Shown here: one piece after another, positions 42,271 through 54,412 of the stretch | How positions within the stretch are numbered: position 1 is the stretch's first letter | How the letters are laid out: each line of letters starts with the position of its first letter | From: Solea solea | Lineage: Eukaryota; Chordata; Actinopteri; Pleuronectiformes; Soleidae | Length of the DNA: 64,000 nt | NCBI RefSeq assembly: GCF_958295425.1 | Contig: NC_081149.1 | Span: 20,928,972 to 20,992,971 of the forward strand | Direction of reading: 5' to 3' | Notes under the pieces: model-generated | What the model was told of the DNA's origin: nothing | The model's database searches: none | What the model saw: only the letters and a program-made list of their open reading frames with translations | Program-made: the position numbers and the translations under genes

Positions 42271-44175
42271 ATGTCATCCTCTGAAAATGCTGCGTCATGT
42301 GAAGGTATGTGGATTTCATCATCACATTTAGGTGATTTCTGCGCTGCACTGTTTATAATTAACTGCTATTTAAAATGTCATACATGGTTTACACCCAACG
42401 TTGAAACCAGATGTTTTAAATAAACAATCCAGTTCATTTATTTACCTTTATATGAGGGGGAAAGGGAATAATATTACAGGAAGCAAAAATGTTGCTACAA
42501 CACACGTCATATTTTAAAGATTCCTTTTCAGCACGCATTTGGTAACTATTGTTATTTTTGTCTTCAGGTGAGCAGCTGCAACTATTAATTCAATGAGTCT
42601 ATGAGATTATTGTTTCAAAAGTTAATTAAGGAGATTAAGCATCTCTCTCTAAACCAGTTCCTTGGGCTCAAAGTAAATCCTGGCCAAAAACTATTTAGAG
42701 GTCATTTGTTTAAGATTTCGTTGGAATTATTTACATTTGGCAGACATTTAACATAATACATGATATAATTATACTACTGAACAGGTCCTCACAGAAGCCT
42801 ACAAACTAAACATTTCATGAAAACTGAATTCTTCCTAGACTCTCCTACATGCTTGGAAAGGAAGGATGAAGTGAGAAATATTCAGCTGTAACATACAAAT
42901 TCACCTATAGATAAATTCTACACACTGCACTTTTCATTTTTTGGACCACTAATGAAGTGGCCACACAAAAGAAAGGGATTCTTTTTCTGTCGCCCTGGAG
43001 GGACCAAAAGTACTTCACAAAATATAAGTCAGATGTAGATTTAAAATGTTGCCATATTATGTTCTGGTATCAGCTTTAAATAATTCTGGTAATAGAATGT
43101 GAATAACAACTGTCTTTCTGCCTTAGTCTGTAAAGCGTCACCTTCAACTTCAGAGCCTGAACCCCTGAGGATTGTTCTGCTGGGGAGAACAGGAACCGGC
43201 AGAAGCTCCTCAGGCAACACCATCCTGGGCAGGTCCGCTTTCTGGGTGGACGTCTCCCCCTCTTCTGTGACCACACAATGCAAGAGACAAACGGGGACAC
43301 TGAATGGGCGCAGCCTTTCTGTGATAGACACGCCAGGATTCTTCCACACACAGCTACGCCCTCAAGAGGTCATAGCAGAGGTGGGGCGCTGTGTTGCTCT
43401 GGCCACTCCGGGACCCCATGCCTTCTTGGTGACCCTACAGCCAGGCAGGTTCACACAGGAGGAAAAGGACACCCTGGAGTGGATGAAGGCTACTTTTGGA
43501 CACAAAGTAGTCAGGTTTACCATGGTGCTCTTCACTTGGGGAGACCTTCTACTGGGCAAAGACATCGGGGATTTCCTGGAGGAGAACCACGAGCTGGTGG
43601 AGTTTGTCAGCAGCTGCCAGGGAGGGTTTCATATCTTTGACAACAGCGTACAGGACAAGGCAACAGCATGCACAAAACAGGTTGTGGAGCTACTGAAGAA
43701 AGTGGACAAAATAGTGGCTGACAATGGAGGTGGTTGCTATAGCAATGAGATGTTTAACAAAGCTGAGAGGGCCATCAGGGATGCACAAGAGATGATTCTG
43801 GAAGAAAGTGGACCAAAGGTGGAATACCCTCAGAGGCTGACTGAAGGTAAGGAAGAGCCGGGGCCAGAGAGGAGGAGACAGAGGGAAGACGAAGAAGAGA
43901 GGAGAAGAGAGGAGGAAGAGGCCAAGAAGAGGGCAGAGAGGCTTTTCTGGTGTGAGCTGGTGACTGCACTGGGAAAAGGTGCTGCAGAGGGGGCAGGGGT
44001 CATGGGGAAGGACAAAGGGAAAGGCAAGGTTGTGAAGAAAGTGAAGGTGGTGGAGAGAGCAGCCGCTCTGGCAGCATCGCCACTCTGCATCAGTTCCGCT
44101 GCAAAAATGGTGAGTGGGGCTGTGAGAGAGGGAAGTAAGGTCTTTTACAAGCACCGAAAAACATTACTGCATTGA
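42271..44175 (+). CDS. GIMAP-family GTPase (AIG1 domain)
   Basis: Two coding exons. 42271-42304 starts with ATG (MSSSENAASCE, phase-1 end, donor GTATGT). 43127-44175 follows a good acceptor (ctgccttag). The protein is 360 residues. It has an AIG1/IAN domain with P-loop GRTGTGRSSSGNTILG (about 31-46), G3 DTPG (79-82) and IAN-type text FGHKVVRFTMVLFTWGD covering G4. A strongly charged helix follows (RRRQREDEEERRREEEE), then a more hydrophobic C-terminal segment (AAALAASPLCISSAAK). GIMAPs are GTP-binding membrane-associated regulators of lymphocyte survival and immunity. Odd: the invariant Walker A lysine is arginine. It lies between the GVIN-3 upstream exons and PICK1/KDELR3, and is a plausible relative of the degenerate AIG1 exons. 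A GIMAP4/7/8-type fish gene; orthology not assigned. Confidence 0.9.
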
Positions 44176-45322
44176 TGAACTGATGGAAACTTGACTGCAC
44201 TTTATTATGCAAACAGGCAATTGCGTGGGAAAGGAAAACTCACTCAACACCGTGTATGTAACGCTATGATTCTCTGACACTGATCAGTTCATAAGCATTT
44301 TCATTTGTGTATGTGTTTGGGGAGTGGAGAGGAAGGCAAACATCCTGGTATACGTCTCACCATGTGGACTGCTAACAAAAAGCAAAACCACACCTTTGAA
44401 CTGAGTGAAGACACGTTATAATTTAAGTAATGACATAGAAATGACTTACCACTCACCTCCCTGTCAGTAACATTTTCTGAAAGCCTTTTTCATCAATCAA
44501 AGCTTTTAAAGAAATTCAGGATGTTGTAATGCTATTTTACAGGAGCCTTTCAGCAGCTTTGGCTCTATCTATTGCTTGAGAAAAAGTGCAAACCCTTTCT
44601 TTGCCCTCCGATGACAAAACATTTCACTACAAAAAACTATCTTGGAAATACCAGAAGTTAACCTACTTGGAAATGAGGAAAAGTAAACATAGAAAAGATT
44701 GCACATTTAGAAAGGTATTCAAGGGAGTGTCTCACTGCAAACCAAATAAAAAGAAGATGCTTTGTGGACGATTACAGAGAACACATTTACAAACAAAATA
44801 CAGTATTTCTTATTATTGTAAATCATCAGGAAAATACAGTTTGTCAAATGTGGTGGTGACTATAGTGTCTTGGCACTTCTACACACTTCAGTACCTGCAC
44901 TACATGGAATCTAAAATTACACACGTGACTGAGCAAAGGACAAAATGTCAGGCACTTTTTTCATGAATTCGAATCATCTCTTTGCACCTCAAAGGGGAAA
45001 ATACGGACAAATACACAGTTTCCTTAGTGTTACTCCAGTGCCTGGTTTTACATCCATGTGCACATCAAGTGTCACATTAGCATCCTATATACATGTATAA
45101 AAAACAAAGATACTCCACATACAGTGCACATACACACACTTACAAAAACATTCACACACAAACTACCAGTCAGACAGAAATTCAATTTAGACTTGCATTT
45201 CTTTGGTCTGGAGGGCAAAGTCAGACCTTCAATCCCACTGCTAAACACAATTGGACAGCAAGGTCTGTGTTCAGATGCTGTTGCAGGCACAATTGAATGG
45301 CTGTACAACGAGGACTTCTCTT
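44176..45322. other. intergenic between convergent GIMAP and KDELR3 remnants
   Basis: 3' flanks of GIMAP (+) and of the KDELR3 remnant (-). Open frames here have no recognisable domain or codon bias. No repeat was identified. Confidence 0.5.
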
Positions 45323-47091
45323 TTAAATGGGTATTGGCAGGGACATCTTCCCTCTCCCTTGAAGCACTACAAACAGGCAAAGAGGGAAGACAAAGCAAGT
45401 GAGAGAAAATTAATTAGAGAAGAATTCTGAATCCAAAACCGAAACCACATTCACACTTTTTCCTACTCCGGCCTCTATTCATGTAACCACACGTACACAC
45501 AGAGTTGTCTGATTAGTACATTTGTGGGACATTGTCTACTAAAGTTTGCCTTACTTCACCCTTTGCATTACATTATTAGAAAATGGAAAATTTAATAAGA
45601 AGTTTGGGCTAGTTTGGTAAAATATAGTAGGCATCTTTTGATTAGTAGGAATACAAACATAATAACAATTATACTTCTGGCGTAAGCATCTAGATTTAAA
45701 GTGACCACAGCCACAGACATCCACAATAAGTTGTTTTTGTACCAAACATCTTTACTCACCCCTTGTAACATAAAGGTAGAAGAAATCACAGTAGAAAATG
45801 GTCTGCAATTTGGTCAAAGAAGCCCTCTGTGTTGTAACGCCACACCCAGTTGGCTATGTAGAGGGCTCGATAGAGGCCAAGGAAGAACAGGTAGTGGGTG
45901 GTGATGGACTCTGCCTCACCGGTTTCGGTGATCATGAAGAGCTGGGGCATTATGGCCACTGCCTCCAGGAAGATGGAGAAGGTCCAGAGGATCTACAGGA
46001 GGAGGCACAAGAGTTTTACTTAAAACAATCCTTCAACAAAGATGTTAAGATGAATTCGAACAAAAGGCTAATACAAGTGTAACATAAATAAAACTTCAAC
46101 TAATGAGACCAAAAATGAGCTGTTATAACTGTTGGGGTCATGACCCATTTCTCATATCATTTAGAGCTGAAACAATTAATCGACTCGATTACTGAATTCC
46201 TCTACAACTATTTTGATAATCGAAAGCTTTTTTCACGATTAAAACAAGATTTCCGATTGTTTAAGCTTCTTAAATGTGCATATTTTCTTAATTTCTTTGC
46301 TCTGGATAACAAAGAAATCATTAACAGTTAATCATTTTGGTTTGTGGAGAAAACAAGACATTTGAGAACATCATCATTTCCATCATTTTCATTTTTTATG
46401 AATCAACATTGGACCAAACGATTCATCGATGAATCGAGAAAAAAATCAACCGATTAATCGATTATGAAAATAATCGTTAGTTGCAGCTCTAGTATCATTG
46501 TATATCAATGAAAATGCTGTCCATATATATATATGTATATATATACACACACACATACCTCCAGTGGAGTGAAAGCGTAGTTCTCCAGGAAGGAGAGTCC
46601 GATAACCGGCACCAACAGGAATTCTTCTCGGAACGTGTCATTGTCTGAATCGAATGTGTTCCTGAAGCGCATGTAGATCAGGTACACAGTGGCATAAGAC
46701 ATAGCCAGGAACACCACCTGAAAACAGTGCCAAAAAATCCATTCCTTTATTATCCTCAAAGGTCCATGAAAACATGGTTACTTCATATAGTGTATGTGTG
46801 TAAATCTGGACTGACTTGTATGACCTGGTGCAACAGGCAGCATTTGAGAAGTGTAAACTAACTTTAGCCTCCAAGAAACCTATAAACTGTAGGAAGCATT
46901 AGGACATTTTAGGGTTAAGACCTGATTTTAGAATTGGGGTAAAATTAGGTTTATGTCGGGGGTAGGTTAAGAGGTTGGAGTTCTGAGAGTCCTCATTAAG
47001 ATAGCTGATCAAGAAAGAGAGAGAGAGAGTGTATTGTAGTAAGAGAGATATCTTCTGCACTTACCTTCATGATCGTGTTGTAGGTAGAGAT
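45323..47091 (-). pseudogene. kdelr3: KDELR3-like ER lumen protein-retaining receptor, 5'-truncated and frameshifted
   Basis: Remnants of the seven-TM receptor that returns KDEL-tagged proteins from Golgi to ER. Pieces: 3' end of exon 2 (47065 to about 47091, FISTYNTIMK), exon 3 (46717-46559, [18 protein letters not shown], then [18 protein letters not shown]), exon 4 (45992-45760, [19 protein letters not shown], then [16 protein letters not shown]), exon 5 (45366-45323, VLQGRGKMSLPIPI and stop). All splice sites are intact. Exon 1 and most of exon 2 are missing, where the sequence becomes PICK1. In exon 4, after FFDQIA, family members have about seven more residues before TIFYCDFF. Here GCAG runs straight into ACCATTTTCTAC, so about 20 nt are absent near 45803-45807 and the frame ends QIADHFLL. 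The downstream part still reads correctly in the shifted frame, so the losses are recent. IGLSFLENY and the PICK1 neighbour point to KDELR3. Confidence 0.8.
46162..46491. mobile_element. hAT-type MITE in KDELR3 intron 3
   Basis: 330 bp with inverted ends (TAGAGCTGAAAC at the left, complement of GTTGCAGCTCTA at the right). Inside, AATCGATTA-type motifs are repeated in both orientations. Flanks ATATCATT (46154-46161) and GTATCATT (46492-46499) match at 7 of 8 positions, fitting a hAT target duplication. There is no coding capacity. Confidence 0.8.
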
Positions 47092-49577
47092 GAAGAAACG
47101 TCACCAAATGCTGAAAGGACATGTAATTAAACACTAAAGCAGAAATAAATTGAGAACCACTGATAATGTGGTGTTTGTTTTTTTTCCTTTAAAACAAGAC
47201 ACACCAAAACAATTGTTATGTAATGTCTAAAGATGATCAGGATAACTCACCTCTGTGAGTTTGAGAAAGCTCAAAAAAAGCTCTGAGCAGCCTCTTTGTG
47301 TGCTCCATCAGCCCTGCAGGCAAACACAGTAATGATGTCACACTGATATGAGCATCCTGCAAAACTGAACTATCACATTACTCACCATGCTATATGTAAA
47401 ACATGCTCACCAGCAATCACATTCGCATTTACAATTGTAACAGCGATCCTAACTGAAACATTGGAGAATGTGAGCGGCCACTCACAGCTTCTGAAACGGA
47501 TCATTCATATGAAAGAGAGAGAACATTAGCTCTCCTTGGCTGACTTTGTTATCAATGAAGCCAGTATTTCAATTTAACTTTTTTAATGGGTCACAGTGAC
47601 ACCCTCATGTGGGGAATAAAGTGGTAGAAAATGGATGGATAGTTGTTTCCCTAATCTCCGATGACATATCATGGTAATATTATGTATTAATATAATAGGT
47701 TTCTCATATTATTATAATATAATATAGCTTACATATACAGTACATTTAACAAACTGCATCCATTAATCCATTCATTTAGTGATGTAATTGGTCTTAACCT
47801 TTGTAGAGCTCTGCTGTTTTCTCCAGTTCCTCCAGTCTTTTGACCAGTCCATCTGTAGGGTATTGTGAATTGACACGAGTACAGTCTTACCGTGCTATAT
47901 TTACTCGATATTAATAAACTCAGGATAATCATTCATTGAAATAATCTCACCATTGCAGAGAATAGCTCTACTGAGTCCAAGTGCATCTGCCTTGCCTGAG
48001 CTCATATTCTCCACCAGCCGATGTTTGACCTTTTTAAGCACTAACAAACAAAATAATGATGTAAGACTGCGAAGGATCATCTTTACAATACATAATCCAC
48101 AGAAAGTAATATAAACAAATTATGGATCAAGTAAATGACAAACCTATATCCAAAGACTTCCCCTGTTTTGGGTCTGCCTGCAGTTTGTTGTAGTGGATTG
48201 TTGCTTCTCCCTGATACAACAAAAAATAAACCAGATCTAAAATACCATCTGTAGAAAATAGAAATCTTCCAATGGTTTAGTTTTTTAAATAAAATGTGTT
48301 TTGTTTTTTTTCCTTTTAAATCTGATAACAAATATGAATGTGTCACCTTTCATGCTTCATGGTGCCATGGGTGAATTCACATGTGGTAGTGAAGTGTAGT
48401 GAATGGATAACAGCAACACAATCTAATCCTTTAAATTCCACAATCCAAACTCTTTAATCCACCATGCAGGAAGTCATGGATTTTTTCTGGGTGTGAACAA
48501 TGAATGTCAAAACCAACATGGCCATTTTTTGTTGATGACGTTGTGCTAAATGCTACAGGCTATTATCCTGACCCCTTTAGCATTGTTTGGTCAATCAGTT
48601 TAGTCATTCTTCTCCACAGTGCTGTGGTGGGTGAGCATCATTGATCAGTAAACTGTTGGACTCCTCACTGATGAATCCTCCATCTCAGTCGGACAGAGAA
48701 AATGTGAGTAACACTTTATTAATGGATAAATCCATGAATGATTTTATTCATGTCCCTATACACTCTATTTCTCGTTATTCGTGAAAAGGCATTTGTCAAC
48801 AGTGGAGCAGAACAGTTTACTTTGGTGTTTTTTTTTTTTTTAATTGTTAATGAGAGAGCACTGTGGTCAAAGTTAAGACAGGGTGTCTATAGATCTGTAG
48901 TAAATGAGCCATTTGACCTAATCTTGATATTTGTCTGGTGTTGTACGTACAAAATGTGATTGCATCTCCAGATCGTGTATACCTGGACAGCTTGAATCAT
49001 CTTGGCCACCTCCACTTTAGTTTTTCCCTTCACTGGTTTGCCGTTCACACCTGTGATTTCAACACCTGCTGCCAGTGTCCCATCCAGAGCTGCTGGGGTG
49101 TTATCAAAAACCTGTGGAACAACAAAAGCCACATTTTAAAAGGTAACAATGGCATGGGAGTATAGACATTTAGCCTACAATTTAATCAAGTATTATACAA
49201 CTGGAAGCATTATAGAAACATTATGTCACAGATTTGAAAGCATTTTTTGTGACATTTTCTTCTGTACCTACTTGGACAATGTAGAGACAAGGGCAGTACT
49301 GTGCCCCACCACCAATGCTGATTCCAATGAGGTTATTAGCATCTTTCGTCAGACACACAGTACCTGGTACTGTTGGTATTCCACTTAAAAAGAGAAAAGA
49401 TGATACACTGAGCATTGTAGCATTTTTTATCTGGTCATGATTTGGGACATTTGTAATGTGCACAGAGTTATAAAGTGCTTAAACACAATGGGTTACTAGA
49501 AGGTTCAGAGAATTAAAATATTAAAACAAAAACAAAATTGGGACTTACAGCTTGTCCTCTTCTAATTCATAGTCCAT
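47067..49577 (-). CDS. pick1: PICK1 (PDZ and BAR protein), truncated in the BAR domain by fusion to KDELR3
   Basis: PICK1 is a PDZ-BAR scaffold that binds PKC-alpha and AMPA receptor tails. Coding exons in transcript order: 49577-49549 (ATG, MDYELEEDKL), 49383-49272 (GIPTVPGTVCLTKDANN to IVQ), 49111-48983 (VFDNTPAALDG to IQAVQ), 48210-48144 (GEATIHYNKLQADPKQG), 48040-47951 (VLKKVKHRLVENMSSG), 47852-47799 (DGLVKRLEELEKTAELYK), 47313-47251 (GLMEHTKRLLRAFFELSQ) and 47110-47067. All borders are GT-AG and all phases fit. The PDZ domain (about residues 10-95, with carboxylate-loop text NLIGISIGGG) is complete. The last exon begins as normal PICK1 (AFGDV), then changes at about 47091 into KDELR3 exon 2 in the wrong frame and stops (SSSLPTTRS, TGA). 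This gives 195 residues, against about 415 for the family. Most of the BAR domain is missing. Genuine deletion or misassembly are both possible. Confidence 0.85.
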
Positions 49578-50029
49578 GTCTGTACAACCTGTGGGTGAAC
49601 ATAAACAAAATCCATTCCATTTCTATGATGTGTGACTCGTACAGTTGAGCACGAACATGATGAAAAGTCTACGTTTGAGCTACATTGACAGAAACAGCGA
49701 CTATAATGTGCAGGTCTTTCTAGCAGAAGAGCTTCCCCAGGACACCGAAACACACCAGCTGCTGCAGCACAGCAACACACAACGGGTAACTAGCACAAAA
49801 TGCTGAAGATCTGAAATTAGCCAGTAAAATATTTTGAAATAAATAAATCTCTTTAGCTCAGGGCATGGACACGTGTTGACAAAATAACTAATATATCAAT
49901 GACAGTATCGGTACGATGACGGAGGCCATGGATAAGAAAACCGCTTGCTAACTGTGGCTAATTAGCTGCTAGCTACTCTAGCATAACAGCAGGTTAAACT
50001 TGTTCCTAAACGTCAGTATGCCTTGAAAG

Positions 50030-50215
50030 ATTTACCTCTTTGTGGACTTGAAAAGGTTTACCGTGTAAATTCCGCTTATTATGAAGAAAAAGTTAAATGC
50101 ATTTCTATATTTCGGTCCTTTCAGTGCGGACTATCTAGGTTTCACTGACAGCTCCTGCTCTGTTTACTTTATTGCGTGACTTCCGGCATTATAGCGGAAG
50201 TGTGGCGCAGGTCCG
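50030..50215 (-). promoter_or_regulatory. PICK1 promoter and non-coding first exon (candidate)
   Basis: Less AT-rich stretch with two ETS-type motifs (CTTCCGG 50180-50186, GCGGAAGTG 50194-50202). A consensus-like donor on - (CAAAGAGGTAAAT, near 50.03-50.04 kb) could end a 5' UTR exon spliced to the acceptor at 49589-49591 before the ATG at 49577. A TATA-less housekeeping type is inferred. Confidence 0.45.
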
Positions 50216-51037
50216 TGTAGTCAAGTAGTCAAATTGTTACTTGCTACTTGCTACTACTATTACTAATAATAATAATAATAATAAGACATTTACTACTTCT
50301 TATTGTATTATCATCAATACAAAGCAAATAATAATGAGTTTTATTGAATTATGTGATGAACTAATTCTAAATACATAAAATAAATATACAATAGAACAAA
50401 CAATAGTAAACACAAAAGTAATACCCAACATATAAAATGAAATACATTTAGTACCATGTAACAATCCATGTAAGGTTTCCATAAAGTGCCTGATTTAAAT
50501 TTTTAATTGTTATACAGTATTCCATTTGTGAATGTAGTATTTCCTATATATTATGGACAGATTCAAAATGAAGTTGTTTTTTGCTACCAGTATCATTCTT
50601 ATCATACATAACTATGCCAATGTTCTAATGTTCTTGTTTTATCAAACCAAAGTACTTTCACACATTAAATGGATAAAACAGATACATAATCTTGAAACTA
50701 AATTATATGATTTTACTGTTTTCCAGTGGTGACAGTGATGAACTGCAACAGATGAAATAAAAAAAGAAACTCTTAATAGATTTAGTTTCATTTTTAAGCT
50801 ACTGTTTGAAAGCCTCCCAAATCAATTTTGTTATTCAAACTTCTAACTGTGTCTTACTCTGTCACTCTTGTTTATTGATTAAAGAGGCAGTTCATCTTAT
50901 CTATCTGAATTAAACCAGTAGTGGTGATCAATCAGAGAAGTGTCTCTGCATTGAGTAGACTAGCTGATTGTGAAGATAAAGACTGAGTTGCATTGTTCAT
51001 GTTAAAAGTCCTTTACTGTATCTTCAGTGATTTATGT
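50216..51037. other. intergenic between divergent PICK1 and galectin
   Basis: AT-rich, with a short (TAA)n tract at about 50.27 kb. No gene seen. Confidence 0.5.
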
Positions 51038-51044
51038 TATAAAA
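51038..51044 (+). promoter_or_regulatory. TATA box of the galectin gene
   Basis: TATAAAA 123 nt upstream of the galectin ATG, in the right orientation and at a sensible distance for a short 5' UTR. Confidence 0.5.
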
Positions 51045-51160
51045 GCAGTGAACCGGTCACATACCTCTTTTTTTTGTCTTCTGGGTCTAAAGACTGTGCC
51101 TGTGTGTCAAAGCCACCATCCTACATCTTCCAGGATTCTTCACTAACACCAGGATTCAAC

Positions 51161-52206
51161 ATGAGCACAGTAAGTGTACATCTGTTTTATTTCACTGTGC
51201 TGTAGCCTGCAATTACTGCCTGCATTAGCACTTTACAGGTTCAGATACCAATATTTTATAGTTAACAATAACTTACGATACTTTTTCATTTTCTGATTGC
51301 ATTTTTGTGTTTCTCAGCATTTTGAAGTGAAGAACGTGGCTCTGCAAAATGGAGATCGGCTGAAAGTAAAGGGAGTGATTTTGCCAGATGCTCAGAGGTA
51401 AGCTAAACACACACATTACCTTTATTTATTTATCAGCCTCTTCACTGTATAAAAGTATGTTTTTATTATGGCTGAGAAAAAAGACCAATTACAGCAGTAA
51501 AATCTCATAATCGGTTGAAATATTTTACCCCAATTTGTAAAATGTTTTTTTCTGCACATAAAGAAGCTTTAAACTGTCAACTTGCAGTCAGGAGTGAAAA
51601 TGTATTATTAATTGTTTCATTAATATTTCAATTACTGACTGATATGTGAAAATCTTTTATCATATCTGGGTGGGTTTGTATAACTGTATAACCTCCGGAT
51701 GTTTAAATTACATTTCTTGTACAAACTTAGATTCCAAATCGACCTTGGCCGTGATAAAGATGACTTGGCACTGCACTTCAACCCTCGTTTCCATGACGAC
51801 ATTGACGGAGCTGTGCTTGTGTGCAACTCAAAGACTGCTGGTTGTTGGGGAGATGAGAAACGGGAAGTATACAACCCCCTAGAGAGAGGCACAGATGTCA
51901 AGGTGAGGGAATCTGGCTGCAGGCAGAGCAGTTGAACAAAGTTCGATTAAAAGTTTGGGTAAAGAGGTTTTAAGTCCTGTGTGCTTATCTTAGGAGGTTT
52001 TAATATGATGTCAGTCTCAGTTTTTTTCTTCCAAAAATAAAACATCTTTTCTTCTATAGATTGTATTGAAACTGGAAGGAGACATGTTTGAGGTGGAACT
52101 TCCAGATGGATATGAAGTCAACTTCCCTTATCGTGTTGGCATGGATGTCATCAACTTTGTCCGAGTCACCGGCGACTTCAAGCTGACGTCCTTCAAGATC
52201 TGCTAA
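51161..52206 (+). CDS. prototype galectin (single CRD, galectin-1/2 type)
   Basis: Four coding exons: 51161-51169 (MST), 51318-51397 (HFEVKNVALQNGDRLKVKG...), 51731-51902 (172 nt, the usual size of the galectin core exon) and 52060-52206 (to TAA). The total is 135 residues, the normal length of a one-domain galectin. Sugar-binding residues are all visible: HFNPR (H, N, R), VCNSK (N), then GCWGDEKRE (W, E, R). There is no signal peptide, as expected for a galectin secreted by a non-classical route. Galectins bind beta-galactosides on cells and microbes. Human LGALS1/LGALS2 are also on 22q13.1 near PICK1. The last two exons also exist as duplicated fragments in units B and C. Confidence 0.93.
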
Positions 52207-54412
52207 GAGATACAGTTGCTCACACCTGTGTTTACTAGTTTGGTTTAAGGATGACAATTTAAGACTTGATCACGTATAAAAAATATCTTGCTAGTCAAGT
52301 GATGTAGTCCCACAATGGAAGTGTGTCTTTATTTAAAAATGTCGTGTTGTGCCCAAGAATATTAAATGTTTAAATTCAAATAATGTTTGTCTCTGAAGAG
52401 TCAGTTGTATAAACTGTAAGCCTTTATTACACTACAAGACAACACAACAAGAGAATGGTATGCCAAAAAAGAAGAATATATAAAATGAAATGTAAAATAA
52501 TACCAATATAAAAAGAACATCTAATGATGATATAATTAGAAATCATTTTGAAACTTTTTTATCATTTAGTATTGGCAGTATCTCACAGTGCTCGACTTCC
52601 GTCTCCTCTTGAGTCTTTAGTCTGTGAGTCATTTCCTCTGTCGGCTGCACATAAATCCAGCCCTAGGACTGCAGCTACAGTGATCTGATTCAGACTTTTC
52701 ACCCTACTCCTATTTTTTACCCTATTTTAATTCATTTAATTTATTTATTTAGAATGTTATTGCTAATACAGGATTGCATATTAATCATAACCTATTTTTT
52801 TTAAGGCTTCTCACTGGCCAATGTTAATTATTCCCATTCCCAATTGTGTGCCCTCCTGTCATTAAATGACCACTGTAAGTACTGTCATTTTCACCACTTT
52901 TTATATGCACGTAAACACACACTAGTTTAAAGGCATTATATGCAAATATGTTAAACTGAGGCAAAATCCAGTTAATAGTGTCAGTTGCCAGGAAGATTTT
53001 TCAGAGCAGGTAAAAAAAAAAAAAAGGAGCTGCACTTATAAACGCTGTAGTACTGCTTATGTGTCCTACAGTCTAGTTTACTTTAATAAACATCGAACCT
53101 ATTTAGTTGCTATTATTGGTCTGACGAAGATTGAAAATGAAAATGTGTCTGGAGCAGCAGCATGACCAGAGCGGCACAAAATAATCACATGATCAAAGAC
53201 AAGACGTCAATGATATTATATAAAAAACATTATATATGTTAAATATGTGATGTGCACTCGACAGACACTGGTTGAGGCTCAGTCGCATACCTGTACAAGA
53301 GAAAATTATGACGTTGACTTATAATATACATCTAAATTTTTCCATAATATCGCCATTAAGTATAGTGAGCACAATCAAATCAGAACACACCGAGGCCTGC
53401 AATATGATTTCTTTTAATTATTATTTTTTATTAAATGTTTTTCTCGAATATAAAAACACAATGAGCTGACAAATGTCCATCTAGTATTAACCAGGAGGTC
53501 AGATGATACCAGACTTTAAAAAGTCATCTATCATGTAATGAATGCTTCCCTGAAGGTTCCTGGTGTGTACTTACATCAAATAAATCAAGACAGACATTAC
53601 ATATTTAAGCTTGTTATAATCTCTAAAGAGTGTCAATTACCAGGACTGCACAAACACAACTCTTTCTTCATATCTTGACATTAAAATCAGAAAAAAATAT
53701 TGATTTCATGGCTCCAGCTTCCCCCTCGACCCTCATATGGAGGATAAAGCGGTAGAAAATGGAGAGATGGGTGACAAAGCATATGTTAAACAATAATATG
53801 ACTAGAACCATAGGTTACTTTTCATTTACATCATAAATTGCAAATCAAACCACAATAAAATAAAATTGAAACAAAGTCATAAAGGTAACAATAAAAGAAA
53901 AATAACTAATTCTTTCATTTGAATTGAGTAAGAAATATTAATCAACATCTATTTTCTCACTTCAAAAATGATTTATAGTGTCAAGGTACATATATCTGTA
54001 TAACAAAAATAAAAAAACAGCAACCTTACAACCACAAAAAAGGTAAAATTGTACAAGAAAAAAGCTGAAATATAAAAATGAAAGTTTTTTCTGTCGATGG
54101 CATAAATCAATTAATGTATCTTTATATAGCAATAACCAAAAAAAAGTTACTTTGAACGTTAATCCATAATACCTTTTTTTTCATGCAATACATAGTCACA
54201 TTGCTCTTCTGGTCTTTTTTTCTCTTTAAGTTTTGAGTTAAGAAGATCTTTACATTATCATGAGACTGCCTCCATTTCTATCCCCATAGTCACCTGTGAC
54301 TCATTTAATTTGCGTTTATTCATTGAGGCCATTTTTTTTTTTTGTTTGTATCATGAAAATGATTCAAAAACAAAACAGTATGATGAGCAGAGCTGCATTT
54401 GTTTGTGGCCTC
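52207..54412. other. intergenic, partly duplicated, with a single-copy insert
   Basis: 52207 to about 52.58 kb and about 53.39-54.41 kb match the 3' flanks in units B and C. The middle (about 52.58-53.39 kb) is specific to unit D. It includes a diverged relative of the ISRE region (GAAAATGAAAA at 53133-53143, followed by acattatatatgttaaatat). The GVIN-4 poly(A) candidate is at 54315-54320. Confidence 0.5.

Noticed and set aside
44586..44966. 126-codon open frame on +
   Set aside because: No domain, splice context or homology recognised; it is in the 3' flank of GIMAP and consistent with a chance ORF.
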